The translations under genes and the position numbers were made by a program. From assembly GCA_032717465.1 (NCBI GenBank), contig CM064712.1:22465785-22529784 (forward strand): 64,000 nucleotides of DNA. Direction: 5' to 3'. The DNA is from Coenobita brevimanus (lineage: Eukaryota; Arthropoda; Malacostraca; Decapoda; Coenobitidae). Below the pieces are notes generated by a model. The model worked only from the letters and a program-made list of their open reading frames with translations. It was not told the origin of the DNA and did no database searches. Shown one piece after another: positions 43,286-54,880 of the stretch. Numbering within the stretch: the stretch's first letter is position 1; each line of letters starts with the position of its first letter.

Positions 43286-44969
43286 TATCTATCTGTCTAT
43301 CTATTGCCAGATGCCTCAATCCCGTTTGGGGTGGCCACAAACAAATTGCCTCCAAGTTGCCCTGTCCCCCGCCATTTCACTGCCCTGCTCCCAACTCACA
43401 CCCCCCTCTCTCATATACCTCTCCACCCCATCCCTCCATCTCATCCTTGGCCTCCCCCTCCCTCTTTCCCCCTCCACCTCACTCATATACACTTTCTTCG
43501 TCAGTCTTTCACCCTCCATCCTCTCCACATGGCCAAACCACCTCAGTGTATTCCTCATAACGCTTCCTATCACATCCACCTCCACACCACAACGTTCCTT
43601 TATATCCTCATTCGTCAGCCTGTCTCTCCACGTGACTCCACAGGCTCCTCTTAAATAACTCATTTCCACTGCTCTCACTCTTGACTTGTGTCCTTCCAAC
43701 AATGTCCAAGCTTCACTTCCGTACGTTAGAGTTGGTATCACAATACTGTCATGTAGTAACTTTTTCACTTCCATGCTCACTTCCCTGTTTCTTATCACTG
43801 CTTTCAAGGAACCAGCAACCTTTCTTCCCTGCTGTACCTTTTCAAGCACTTCACCCTCCAAACCTCCATCCTTACTCATCACACTACCCAAGTACTTAAA
43901 TGTACTCACATTTTCCAATTCCTCACCATCCAACCTCGCTGTACATTCACTAACTTCACCTCTCTCAAAGACCATCACTTTACTCTTCCCTACATTCACC
44001 TTTAGGTTCCATTTCTTACACACTCTCTCAAACTCATCCACCAAGCCTTGCAGCTCCCCTTCGTCTTCACTCAACAACACAGTATCATCTGCAAACAACA
44101 GTACCCGGTACAGGGAGTTTCCAAACACTATCCTCTCTCACCAGGGCCACTCCAACATCCACTACCCTACCTTGTACCTCTTTTATTACCCCATCCATGT
44201 ACAGATTGAACAACCATGGAGACATGACACATCCCTGTTTCAAACCAACTTTCAAAGAGAAAAATTCACTTAGATCACCATCCACTCGCACTGCAGCCTT
44301 CGCACCATCGTACATACTCTTCACAGCATTCAACAACTTCCCATCTACTCCATATATTCTTAACACTTTCCACAATCCTTGTCTATCCACTCTGTCATAT
44401 GCTTTCTCCAAATCCATGAAAGCTGCATACAACTTCTTTCCCTTCTCTAGAAACTTTTCCACCAAAGATCTAAGAATGAATATCTGATCTAAACAACCTC
44501 TTCCCTTCCTAAAGCCTCCCTGTTCTTCTCCAACTAATTTCTCTGTTCTTTCTCTAACTCTGTCTATAAGTATCCTACCATACACTTTTCCTATTATACT
44601 AAGAAGACAAATGCCCCTATGATTACCACACACTTCTTTTTCCCCTTTTCCTTTGTACAAGGGAATAATTATACCTGACTTCCAATCCTCCGGGACTCTA
44701 CCTTCCTCCCAGGCCAATCTGCACATCTTCCACATCCATTCTACTACTATCTCTCCCCCATGCTTCAGCATTTCACCACACACTCCATCAATTCCTGGGG
44801 CTTTCCCCGATTTAACTTTCTTCATTGCTTCCACAACTTCTATCCTACTGATTTCTTCCTGTCTTCTCACCTCCCTCCTTCTCCCAGCCATTCCCCAGCC
44901 ACTTATACTCGCATTACTTCCATCCTCTACGTTCAACAATTCCTTAAAGTGTTCTCTCCATCTGCTCAT
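43286..44969 (-). pseudogene. RTE LINE, reverse transcriptase region
   Basis: The tail TCTATCTGTCTATCTATTGC is at 43286. It reads through QFVCGHP, RGRGRPRMRW, TLRWFGHVERME, LTYGSEAWTLL and LLFADDTVLLSEDE on the minus strand. After a frameshift near 44110 come GCVMSPWLFNLYMDG, FMDLEKAYDRVDRQG and GIDGVCGEMLKHGGE to 44969. It is close to the copy at 2089-5250. Here the stretch joining the two RT parts (RVVDVGVALVREDSVWKL) is present. It is 5'-truncated, without endonuclease. Confidence 0.85.
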
Positions 44970-45111
44970 GAAGAACTTACGTACGGTATATCAAGAAATA
45001 TCATGGGAGAGATTTTTTAAGATATGCAACTTCTGTGGTCTCTGCATGAGTAGCCCGACTTCCGTATTGAACTAGCTGGCGATCAATGGCAACTCTTCAG
45101 TTAGTGATGGT
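44970..45111. other. Short unassigned segment between two RTE copies
   Basis: 142 bases with no similarity I can see to either RTE. It marks the 5' break of one copy and the 3' break of the next. Confidence 0.5.
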
Positions 45112-45669
45112 GGGTTTACCAGTCACACTAAGAAGGCAAATACCCCTATGGTTACCACATACTTCCCTCTCCCCTTTTCATTTGTATAAAGGAACAATTA
45201 TACCTTATTTCCAGTCCTCTGGAACCTTTCCCTCTTCCCAAGCCAATCTACACAACTTCCATATCCACTCCACAACAATCTCACTCCCATACCTCAGCAT
45301 TTCACCACACACTCCATCAATTCCTGGGGCCTTTCCCATCTTGATCCTCTTCATTGCTTCCACTACTTCTGCCCTACTAATCTCTTCTTCCCTCCTCTCA
45401 TCTCTTCTCCCAGCCATTCCCCAACCACTTATACTCGCACTGCTCTCACACTCTACATTCAACAAATCCTCAAAGTGCTCCTTCCATCTCCTCAATTTCT
45501 CTCTCTTCTCCACCAACAATCTATTATTCCTATCTTTCACTCCCCTACTATTTCCCCTTTCACGCTGCCTTACTCTCTTTACTGTACCTCCTTCCAAAAC
45601 AATTTCTTACTCTCCCTCCATTTCACACTCAGATTCCTCCCAAACTCTTCATCCACTTTCTTCTTATTA

Positions 45670-45703
45670 AGGGTTTTACACGGTCAAACATGTTGGCCAA
45701 CAC
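45670..45703 (+). repeat. Harbinger left terminal inverted repeat
   Basis: Inverse of the right end apart from the length of the G run and one base near the inner edge. Further ACATGTTGG-type words to about 45775 may be binding sites of the element proteins. Confidence 0.85.
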
Positions 45704-45942
45704 GTTTGACAACACGATGTTTGAGAGTATGTTTGAACATGTGAAAGGGGTAAACATGTTGGACCAACGTGTTGGACGGATGTCTGATCTGGCCTGACTT
45801 TTGTGGGCGGAGCTTGCTCGTTCATGTCCATGCATGAACGTCTGAACACGCACCAGTCTCCAACCGTCATACATATTCAAATCTCGCGGAGGTAACATCT
45901 ATAGCAGCTCCTTCAGTGACAGACTTGCCGATTATTTCCAAA

Positions 45943-47579
45943 ATGAATGATACGTGTGCCGTTAAGGACAAGGAAAGGGAAATTATGGTGGATTTCATTG
46001 ACATATATAGGAAGAATATAGCATTGTGGAAGGTGAAATCGAAAGAATACTCTAATAGGAATTTAAGAAATAAAGGTATAGATGAATTGCATGGAAAGCT
46101 AAAAGAACTTGACCCTCAGTGCTCGCGGGATGATGTGATGAAAAAAATCAACTGTCTTTGTAGTTCTTTTAGAAGGGAACTTCGAAAACATGAGAGCTCC
46201 AAGAAGTCTGGCAAATCAACTGATGAAATATACACACCCACTCTCTGGTATTTTGAAGACATGATGTTCATATGTGATCAAGACGTGCCACGAGAAAGTA
46301 GATCAAGTTTGCATTCTGTTGATGAAGAGGTGAGTTGTAAGGATTTGGCCTCTTATTTTATTTATTTATTTATTTTTTTTTTTTCCATGGGTAGATGATT
46401 TTATTCAGTTTTATGGGCACTTTCATATAATCAGTGGGTTTTAAAATGTGTCTGACTTCTTTGGTATATTAGTTTGAAGTTTCATACAATTCTGGATTAC
46501 AAAACATGATTTCATTAAGATTCCAAGAGGCCACCCTAGATCTGAGGGTTAAACTTGAGCCATACATAGGTCTAAATGAAGCATTTGATTCATGAATCAG
46601 TTAAACTTATCATAATCATCGTATTTATTTATTTTGGGAAGATAAATTACAGCACAATATGCTACACAATTTGTCATACTGTGTAGATTTGGAGGTGTGC
46701 ATTACTCTGTAGACTAGGCCTAACTTACCTATTTTCATGATTTATATGAAGTCTTTTTGCCATGCTACTGCACCCACAGTTACAAAGTAATCCTTAAATC
46801 TATCTCTTACTACCTTTGCAATCTCAGGATAATTTCGTGAGCCTTGACCGTTTTGCAAACCTGCTAAATAATTAGGATCTGCAGATAAACCTGGCAAGGT
46901 AACTTTCCTTACTCTATCCTCCCTATGAAAGCACTCCTCTGGGGAATAATCTGAAGGGCATGTTTTACGCAAATAATTATGTAGGACAACAGATGCCATA
47001 ACTACCTTTTCAATACTTGTCAATTTGAGATTTATGCAAGTGTGGAAAATTCTCAACCGGGAAGCCATAATGCCGAAGGCATTTTCTGTCACTCTCCGTG
47101 CCCTTGAAAGCCTGTAGTTAAATACTCGCTTTTCATTATCTAGGTCCTTTTGAGAATAAGGTTTCAGGAAATCTGGCCTTAATGCAAATGCCTCATCACC
47201 CACGAAAACATATGGTAAAACACATTCTGAATTTGCTGTTATTGACTCATGTGGGATGCAGAGCTTTTCATCTTTGAGTCGCTTGCCAAATTCTGTATTA
47301 TCAATGACTCCTCCATCTGATACGCGACCATTAGTTCCAATGTCTGCCATAATGAATTCGTAGTTCGCATTTACAACTCCCATCAACACAAGGCTGTTGT
47401 ATCCTTTGTAATTCCAATAATAAGACCCTGATTCTGATGGCGGCGTTATCCACACATGCTTTCCATCAACACCTCCTAGACAGTGGGGGAAATGCCATCT
47501 AGACTCGAACTGTTCTCCAACAATCTTCCACTCCTCTTCTGTTGCAGGAAACTGAAACAGATACAAGATACAACACTAT

Positions 47580-47625
<46 letters not shown>

Positions 47626-48086
47626 TATCTTGCAATATATTTATACTGTAGGTGTTCTCCTTTTCTCAGAGTGTGGTCGAGCCACCAGATGATGATGAAG
47701 TACCTTCATGTAGCAATACTCCTGCAGTGAAACGGAGCCGCAGAAACACTACTAAATCATATCACATTTTAAATTTGGTCGCTCGAAACTTAGAAAAAGG
47801 ATTTGAGAGACCTGATAGTGCCAATGAGACTTTTGGGAAATAAGTTGGCCAACGACTGGAATCCCTGGACATGAAAACAGCAAGCTTTGCTAGGAAGTTG
47901 ATAACTGATGTACTTTTTGAAGCAGAGAATGGGAATTTGACTGCCTCTTCTAAAATTGCAACTGAACCATATCATTTACATGAATCATTTGCAACACCAT
48001 TACCACAGTCTTCAAGTTCCTCACATTATACCGATAATAGTGACTCCAATATTTGTCAATTTTTCTCAAGTTTTCAGCCCTTGTAA
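45943..48086 (+). CDS. Harbinger accessory protein, MADF-type DNA-binding, two exons
   Basis: Exon 1 runs from ATG 45943 to 46329, where GAAGAG is followed by the donor GTGAGT. Exon 2 starts at 47670 after a pyrimidine tract and TTCTCAG. Both junctions are phase 0. Residues about 13-108 form a MADF/Myb-like domain (FIDIYRKNIALWKVKSKEY, KINCLCSSFRRELRKHE, LWYFEDMMFI). In Harbinger systems this partner binds DNA and helps bring transposase to the ends and into the nucleus. Exon 2 carries KRSRRN and, after ETFGK, a TAA at 47841-47843. The frame then stays open to 48086 with a MADF-protein-like C-terminus, so the TAA looks like a later nonsense change (186 residues as read). The 1340-base intron contains transposase exon 2 on the other strand. 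Confidence 0.7.
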
Positions 48087-49092
48087 CAGTTTCATAAGTT
48101 AGAAGTAGGCTGGCAAACGAGGGGTATTTTGTTTTGGCTTGGTATTATTTTTGTTTTGTAATTTTGATTGACTTGAGAAGGTATTTACTTGGTATTTTTT
48201 GTTTTAGGTTATACATTATTACTTTTGTAGGACTATATTATTTACCTTTGAAGAATGAGATAATAACGGGTTACATTTTTGGATTGGTTTGGTTCTGTCC
48301 CTTCGTTTACCACTGTGTTTAGAAGTATTGCACATTTCAACAGCAGGTTTCAATATTTTTCACATATCCTGAGTATTATTTTTGTTTTTTAATCTTGATT
48401 GACATGAGAAGGTATTTACTTGTTTTTTTGTTTTTTATTTTAGGTTATACATTATTACTTTTGTAGGCCTATATTATAAACGATTACCTTTAAAGACTGA
48501 AATATAACGGGTTACATTTTTAGATTAGTTTGGTTCTGTCCCTTCGTTTGCCACTGTGGTTAGAAGTATTGCACATTTCAACAGCAGGTTTCAATATTTT
48601 TCACATATCCTGACTATGTACTGATTTTCCACAATAAATGAACATTACATTTTGAATATCATAACTCACCTTTAAATAGTCATTCTTAAGAACTTTGTAG
48701 ATGGCATGACAAGTTTCTGGTATAATCCTAGATAAGGTGCTAGTTGCGATGAGAGCTGAAAATCTCAAGTCTTGCAGAGATCTGCCTGTTGCTAAAAAAC
48801 GCAATGTTGCGCTCAGCCGTTCATGAGGGCTAATGGACTTTCTCATAACGGTGTCTTTACAAGTAATGAATGGAGTGACCAAATTCAGAAGTTCTAAATA
48901 TGTTGATTCGTCCATGCGCATATAATTGCGCCAATCATCTGGGTGTAATTTCAGCTCCTTCATTAAGTTGGTATGAGAAATGTGGTCCCTTTTCAGTAAC
49001 CAGTCCTTTGTCCACTTTGAACGCTTCCTTTTCTTTTCGTTGAGGGCAATCACTATCCCAATTGCCATCACCTCGTCTTGAGTAAGGGACAT
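46742..49092 (-). CDS. PIF/Harbinger transposase (DDE_Tnp_4), two exons
   Basis: Exon 1 is 49092-48670 (first in-frame ATG, MSLTQDEVMAIG), ending AAAG before the donor GTGAGT. Exon 2 is 47551-46742, after ATCTGTTTCAG. The join is phase 0 and gives 410 residues, normal for the family. Exon 1 holds the helix-turn-helix region (SISPHERLSATLRFLATG, STLSRIIPETC). Exon 2 holds the catalytic triad: Asp in GGVDGKHVW, Asp in FVGDEAFAL, Glu in RVTENAFGIM. All three residues are present and no stop or frameshift is seen. It cuts and pastes DNA at the element ends into TTA-type sites. The 1118-base intron contains exon 2 of the accessory gene in the opposite direction. Confidence 0.88.
48130..48615. repeat. 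241-bp tandem duplication in the transposase intron
   Basis: TATTATTTTTGTTTT...CACATATCCTGA is present twice (CACATTTCAACAGCAGG at 48331 and 48572). The second copy reaches almost to the transposase donor site. A few substitutions and small indels separate the units. Confidence 0.85.
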
Positions 49093-49194
49093 GTTGCCCC
49101 TTCGCCTCTTGGCACTGACTGAGGTTGTCTGTCTGTTTGGTTTGAACGTGTAACAACTCTTCAAACATGTTGTGTTGGAGGTTTGATGAGCGAG

Positions 49195-49228
49195 TTGGCC
49201 AACATGTTTGACCGTGTAAAACCCCCCT
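49195..49228 (-). repeat. Harbinger right terminal inverted repeat
   Basis: Inverse copy of the left terminus. The transposase ATG lies only about 137 bases inside it, so the promoter must overlap the end. Confidence 0.85.
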
Positions 49229-49562
49229 TCACCAGTCTCTTCACCTCCTTTCTCCTACTCACATATACCTCTCTCCTCTCTCTCATCTTCTCCCCTACCT
49301 CTACTCGCTAACCATTCACTATATACCTTCTTCTTTTGTTCCACAGCACGTTTCACCTCATCATTCCACCATGCTGTCCCTTGCATCTCCTCCTTACTCC
49401 ATAAACCACCTCACACGCTGCACCTATCTCTTCCGTGAATATCTTACATACGTCTCCCACCCCTTCCATCTGCTCTAGCTCATACCTTCCCAATCTTTCT
49501 TCCACTATGCTCTGGCATTTTCTCACTATCTTGCAAATTCTCCACTTCTCACAGGAGCTGTT

Positions 49563-50280
49563 TCCTCCTGTCTTCCCCTTCGTCTCCTCAACTGCAGCAA
49601 CTCATGGTCATGGCGTTGTTTTACTTATGCCCTTGGCTAAATGTATCATATTCATATAGTCTAATTCGTAGAGCTAGGCAGAAAAAAAAAAAATCTATAC
49701 ATATTTTGTGTACAGTATACCGTATATATTTTGTATTATGGTACAGATTGCTATATGTGAAGCTACAGAACGAGGTGAAAGTTTTTTGGCCTCTCTGATG
49801 GACCCAGGATTCCGTGAGCTTGAATGATAAGTGAATAGAAGTGTAGTTACTCCTCACCCTGCCCTAGAGTGGGAAAGGAGGTCCGGATGATGATGATTAT
49901 GATGACGTATAGTACATAGAAGCAGCTGGGAAACAGAGACAGCAAACTAAGATTACCATGATAGGGGCGACGAACGCGGGTGTTTCAATATGGTGGCCGT
50001 ACATGGTTGCTGAGGAGATAGCCTCGCATACTAATGTGTACACAGACACATCATTGATGCATCCTAACTAAAGGGCAACATTCAAACTATGAAGCAATAT
50101 GGCCGCCGTCTTTCTGAACAAGGAATTTTTTTGGGGAGATCACGTACTTAAAAGCACTTGAAATTTAAATATTTCAAAGTAGACTTTCAAACACATTAAC
50201 ATGGCACTTAGGAATATATGGAACTTTGCCAGGTTCTGATAGCAAATCAATACAGTACAAGCGATAAATGGAGTGGAAGG
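49563..50280. other. LINE UTR fragment and possible promoter-proximal DNA
   Basis: 49740-49910 matches the (GAT)n-tailed LINE 3' end at 39340-39535. From about 49960 the sequence has more CpG than its surroundings and words such as AATATGGCCGCCGTC. No gene is assignable. Confidence 0.45.
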
Positions 50281-50440
50281 ATGGCGGAGTCAGCATCAGT
50301 AGTGCTAGTGTTGTCGGTGTTGTGGCGTCAGCTGTCTGTAAACATCGGTGAGCCGAGGCCCGAGGTGTACTTGATCATTTCCCCGTCAGGACGATCGTGT
50401 GGAGGGTGTTCACTGCGTCACTCAAGGCTAGACACCACCA
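50281..50440 (+). CDS. Candidate first coding exon of a host gene
   Basis: ATG at 50281 in the context GGAAGGATGGCG starts MAESASVVLVLSVLWRQL, a hydrophobic stretch that could be a signal peptide or anchor. Then SVNIGEPRPEVY and a Cys pair in GRSCGGCS follow. ACCACCA at 50440 is followed by GTAAGT, a consensus splice donor, giving a 160-base phase-1 exon. Local sequence is richer in CpG and is not part of any repeat I can see. I do not recognise the protein and no second exon is found before the BEL element at 51247. It could also be chance. Confidence 0.3.
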
Positions 50441-51246
50441 GTAAGTTACTGTGTTATGCATGTTTGATGTGCTAAACTACAAATGAATACAGAACTGATT
50501 ACTTCCTTACCAAACGGGCGCCGCCTTAGTATTACTTTTATTGAATGCTTCACAGGTTACTTATTATTCCTGGATTACCACAGCTACTGGGGATTTCATA
50601 AGCCTGCCTCTAAAACCTATAAATGAGGATTCTGAAAGCGTAAAATATTTAGCCATCTGCCAGTAGCCAGCTAGTATTTAACATTCGTGATGCACATTTT
50701 TAAATTGGAAAGTTGGCTGTCAGACACAAGTGAGGCTTGGGTAAATTTTCAGAAGTAACCAACGTTTTCTCGTATTATTATTTTTATGGTTTCCGATGCA
50801 AAATACTGTGTTTTAATTAGTTTTGACCTTCATTTTTTTGGGGGGGAAAATCCCCTTTTTGGAATTTTGAGTAAGATTTCCAAAAGTGGGTTTATCCCCT
50901 GAAATCAAGATCAAAAGTAATTAAAAACACACTATTTTACATTAAACCCAATCTAACCTAACTAAACCTAGGCCTAATGTAGGGCCTGACACACACTGAG
51001 TGCACACGCCTGCACCAGCCAGTATGGCGCAACATTCATCCGTTACTGAGCGACAGCCTAACCTAAGCCACTACATGACTACCCCTACAAAATTTGCTCC
51101 CCCAACTCAAACTAGGCTTAAAAGGTAATTCTTAGAATAGTTCAGGGACGTAATATAATGAAAATCGGTAACGTTGGTTACTTAAAAAGTTGTACCGAGG
51201 TTAGGTTAGGTCATTAAGTTTTCCATTGCTTTGACACAGGATATGC
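50441..51246. other. No feature recognised
   Basis: About 800 bases between the candidate exon and the BEL 3' LTR, with no readable frame or repeat family. An imperfect inverted pair (GGGGAAAATCCCC region near 50850 and GGTTTATCCCC near 50890) is not enough to call. Confidence 0.5.
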
Positions 51247-51692
51247 TGTGAAAAATGTTGATTAGTTCTGGTAAACAAATCGGGCCCCTTTTTCTGGGCA
51301 CCAAAATGTGAGAAATGTTTAATGTATCCAAGTCAGTATCCCTGCCGGGACACCGCTATGCAAGAATTTTCTCGCTACACAACTCGTAGGTCGTTACTCT
51401 TCCCTAAAGTTGTCTAAGTAAATCAAACAAGTCTCAGAGTTAGGTGATAGGTAAATTAAATTTAACTCACCTACAATACTATTCTTCTATCTTATCTCTT
51501 CGCTAATCCCCCCTTGAATTGGCCAATTCGTAAAGGTTGCTTAGCTATATGAAGAGGGAGTGATCGTTAACCGATGACGATGAGGCTGCCTGGTATCGTT
51601 GCTTGGGCAAGCAAGCGTCCTTATGGTGTGTATATACAACGTGCTAACTCCACGAGAGCTAGGAGCAGGGTGTGTTAACTCCACGAGAACTA

Positions 51693-51990
51693 TACTCGGT
51701 TCCACGGAGTCTGACGCACTGATTTTGCCAGCCGAGGACAGGTGGATCTGGTAACACTGCGCGATGCACTCGGGCGGTGATTGGTGGATTTCTGTTGTTT
51801 GAATGTGCGCCCTATTGACTTTGTATTCTTGCCACCCCCCACATTTATTTGTAAGATACAGGATTATAAAGATATAAATTAATGCAATGGTATCTTTACT
51901 GATAAATATGTCCCTTTTAATTTATTAGAGATAAACCTGAAAGACACTGATAACAAAACTAAGTAAAGTCGCAACTGGACGCATACGGAC
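51693..51990 (+). repeat. Left long terminal inverted repeat
   Basis: About 298 bases inverse to 54881-55165, readable as the same sequence with substitutions and indels (for example CGGGCGGTGATTGG and TTTATTTGTAAGATACAG on both arms). Confidence 0.85.
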
Positions 51991-52839
51991 AAGTGTTGGC
52001 GATTGTCGCGGGAATTCAGACGTTCGGAGCAAGGTGATTTCATAGGTCCTTTGAAGGCTCGAATGTTTTTCCCACTACTACTACACTGTCACAGTCTACA
52101 CCATGCCCTTCATTACCTCATCTACTATAAGATTTTTTGGTATCTTTAGTCCTAACTTAGTCGTAGTGTGTGATGATGCTATGTACAGTTCATAATTCAA
52201 AAATTGTTCTCAAGCAAATACTTTCTGTACTCTTCCGTCGTGTTAATATTCACCGTGGGTTGTAGTTCCATTACTTGTTGGTAATAAATAGTAATAAGGA
52301 AGAGCGATTATACGAATTAGTACAATCAGTTAATAGCAGTGCTGGTGTAGAGGTAACAGTGAGAGAGACAGTAGGCCATGTTTGCAAACGTGATAGCGCC
52401 CGAATATGGCCTGTAGGCTAGCTGCAAACGCCTGCTCAACTTACGTAGCCCTGGCTGGTAGGATAACAGAAAGGAGCAAAAAATATCTGTAGATTTTCTT
52501 AGTTGTGTTATATAGACATTACGTAAGCATCCTTTAAAATTTATGAAGCTGTTGTAATAACCATGTCAAAAGACTTGACTGCCCAAAATCCTTTTTAAAA
52601 TAGTGCCATAAACACTGCATAATTGATGACCTACGAGTATATTATAACAGAAAGCAGCACAAGAGTCAAGTATTGCATAGGTTTCCTATACTTGTTAGAA
52701 GTATGAAGTTATTTATATATAGTACTGTATAATCTTTACGATTGACGGGTTCATCTGTAGGTTTTTCGTTTATTTTTAATATATTCCTGCTTAGGATGAG
52801 TTACCTGAAATAAAGATTTGTCGGCAGGTATGTATTAGA

Positions 52840-53060
52840 TAACATGCGTGGAACCAGCATGACATTACCACCACCACAACACCACCAACAACAACTACTA
52901 CAGCAACAAGTAGAAATACTACTACTACCACCACTGTTACTACTACTACCACTACCACCAATACTACCGCCACCTGCACTGCAAGTACAGAGCAACACAC
53001 AGGCTCTGACAAAAAGTTCCAACGGTCCCCACACAAATATGGAAGTCAGAGTCGAAATAT
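52840..53060. repeat. CCA/CTA trinucleotide tract
   Basis: ACCACCACAAC and CTACTACTACC triplets form artefact frames on both strands inside the transposon. Confidence 0.8.
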
Positions 53061-53206
53061 TATAATGAACGTTCACCGATTTTTTACGAGGTAGGGTCAG
53101 TGTGAAACACAACTACAAGTGCCACTGAAAACAGCAAAAGCAACTGGAGTCAGCTACAGAACACTCCAGAGGATAATAGCAGAGGCTTCTGTCACCTAAT
53201 GGTATA

Positions 53207-54259
53207 ATGTGTTCACCACCTAAACGTGTACGACCATCACCCATCGTAGGAAATCTGGGCAGTTTTGACCAAGGATGCATCAGACGAGAGCTGCTGGCAT
53301 TTTATGAACGAGGTGAACTGCCAACGATTTCGGCTTTATTAAAGAAAGTCCAGGAGACTCCTATCAATTTCAAGGGGTGTTGAACTTCATTATTTAAAAT
53401 AATAAGACAACTGGGATTTCAGTATAAGAAGGTGCAAAGTGGAAGGAAAATTTTGATGGAAAGGAAGGACATTGTGGCAGCCAGAAAAGAATATCTTCGA
53501 GAAATGAACAACAACAGAGCAAGTTCCCATCCCCGTCCGGTGGTCTTTTTGGATGAAACATGGATCAACCAAAACATCTGTGTTGAGCGTTGTTGGACTG
53601 ATCCAGACGGAACAGCTGGCCCTAAACTTAAGACGGGGAGAGGTGCCAGATTCATCATAGTTCATGCTGGTGGTCACCAAGGCTTCATACCTGGAGCTCT
53701 TTTGATGTTCCGGTCCAAGAATGGATCAAAGAGGGACTACCATGATGCTATGGACCTTGAACGGTTCAAGATCTGGTTCCAAGAACAATTACTTCCCAAC
53801 ATCAATGAAGGATCACTAATAGTTTTAGATAATGCACCATACCACTCAAAAATCACCTGTAAAGTGCCAACAACCAGCAGCAGAAAAGATGAACTACTAC
53901 AGTGGTTAGCTTCAAACAACATCTCCCATGATCCCTCTGCTACTAAAGTACAGTTACTTCAGATCTGTAAAAAACACAAGTCAAAGCAAGAATACGAAAT
54001 TGGTCAGATAGCAGTTAGTCACGGACATAGTGTACTCAGGCTACCTCCCTACCACTGCATGCTGAACCCCATTGAACTAATTTGGGCACAGGTGAAAACT
54101 GAAGTGAAGCAGAAAAACTCTAATGGTAACCAGTGCCTGAAGAGAATTGAGCAAATAGCCTACGAGGCAATCAACAACATAACATCTGAACATTGGCGGA
54201 AATGCATCGACCACACACTAAAAATTGAGGCTGAATTCAGGGCCAAGGACATTGCATAA
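53207..54259 (+). pseudogene. DDE transposase, DD81E type, one in-frame stop
   Basis: ATG 53207 (MCSPPKRVRP) opens a frame with a helix-turn-helix region (CIRRELLAFYERGELPTI, then TSLFKIIRQLGFQYKK). It is interrupted by TGA at 53381-53383 and then open to 54259, 350 codons in all. Catalytic residues are Asp in VFLDETWIN, Asp in VLDNAPYHS and Glu in NPIELIWAQVK. I count 81 residues between the second Asp and the Glu, against 34-41 in most Tc1/mariner families. The insertion contains SSRKDELLQWL and ATKVQLLQICKKH. Published DD82E elements called Sailor are the nearest type I know. The enzyme would excise and insert DNA at TA. The single stop makes this copy inactive unless read through. Confidence 0.8.
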
Positions 54260-54405
54260 GATCATTATGTTGAAAATTTTGTAATTAATGTGGCATCTGA
54301 CGAAAGTAGTGTGGACGATCCCAGTGAAAAGGAAAGTGATATGGAGACCTAAATATACAACCTTACCTTAGATATGATTAGCTTTTCTTAATTATGATTT
54401 GTGTG

Positions 54406-54409
<4 letters not shown>

Positions 54410-54470
<61 letters not shown>
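54410..54470. repeat. (CA)n microsatellite
   Basis: A CA run of about 60 bases between the transposase stop and the right inverted repeat. Confidence 0.95.
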
Positions 54471-54474
<4 letters not shown>

Positions 54475-54642
54475 TCACTGGGGTCAATACATGCTGTTCT
54501 TAATAAACACACATTTTCAGTACCTTCATAGGTAACAGTAGCTTTACAGAGCTACATTATTTTGTTTGTATTCATAGTCAGATTCAGTAAATTTTTTTCT
54601 TACGGTAATACGGTTGGTGTTTTTTTTCCTGAGCCATTTCAT

Positions 54643-54674
<32 letters not shown>

Positions 54675-54880
54675 CCCGGAAAGTAATGGATTACATTATT
54701 GCAGAATGAACCGAGTATTTATTAATGACGGAATAGAGGAAAGATAAAAACAAACCCCATGTGTAAATAATAACTTGTACCATGCCGCTACAATTAAACC
54801 GCGTAAAGTGTGAACGAAATTAATCATAGTGAAATGACAATGTAAACAAATAAATCATAATTATCATTAGGCCTGCTTCT

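Larger units (their letters stand above)
45670..49228. mobile_element. Complete PIF/Harbinger transposon, 3559 bp
   Basis: Terminal inverted repeats of about 32 bp share GGTTTTACACGGTCAAACAT and continue through GTTGGCCAAC. The left end begins AGGG and the right end reads CCCCCCT. The flanks are TTA (45667-45669) and TCA (49229-49231), a TTA target duplication with one change, as expected for this superfamily. Subterminal ACATGTTGG words repeat inside the left end. It encodes a DDE transposase on the minus strand and a MADF-type protein on the plus strand, both with one intron. Confidence 0.9.
45112..49562 (-). pseudogene. RTE LINE fragment split by Harbinger
   Basis: 45112-45669 and 49229-49562 join into one minus-strand RTE piece once the transposon is removed. 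The right part matches the end of the endonuclease domain and linker (for example RAVEQKKKVYSEW-like and MVWWNDEVK-like readings in broken frames). The left part reads SRGVKDRNNRLLVEK, LRRWKEHFEDLLN and APGIDGVCGEMLRYG. It belongs to the second RTE subfamily and lacks the 3' half, stopping within the RT at TTTACCAGTCACACTAAG. Confidence 0.75.

Noticed and set aside
49132..49164. Upstream extension of the Harbinger transposase beyond ATG 49092
   Set aside because: The in-frame codons upstream contain no ATG. The overlapping ATG at 49168 is in a different frame.
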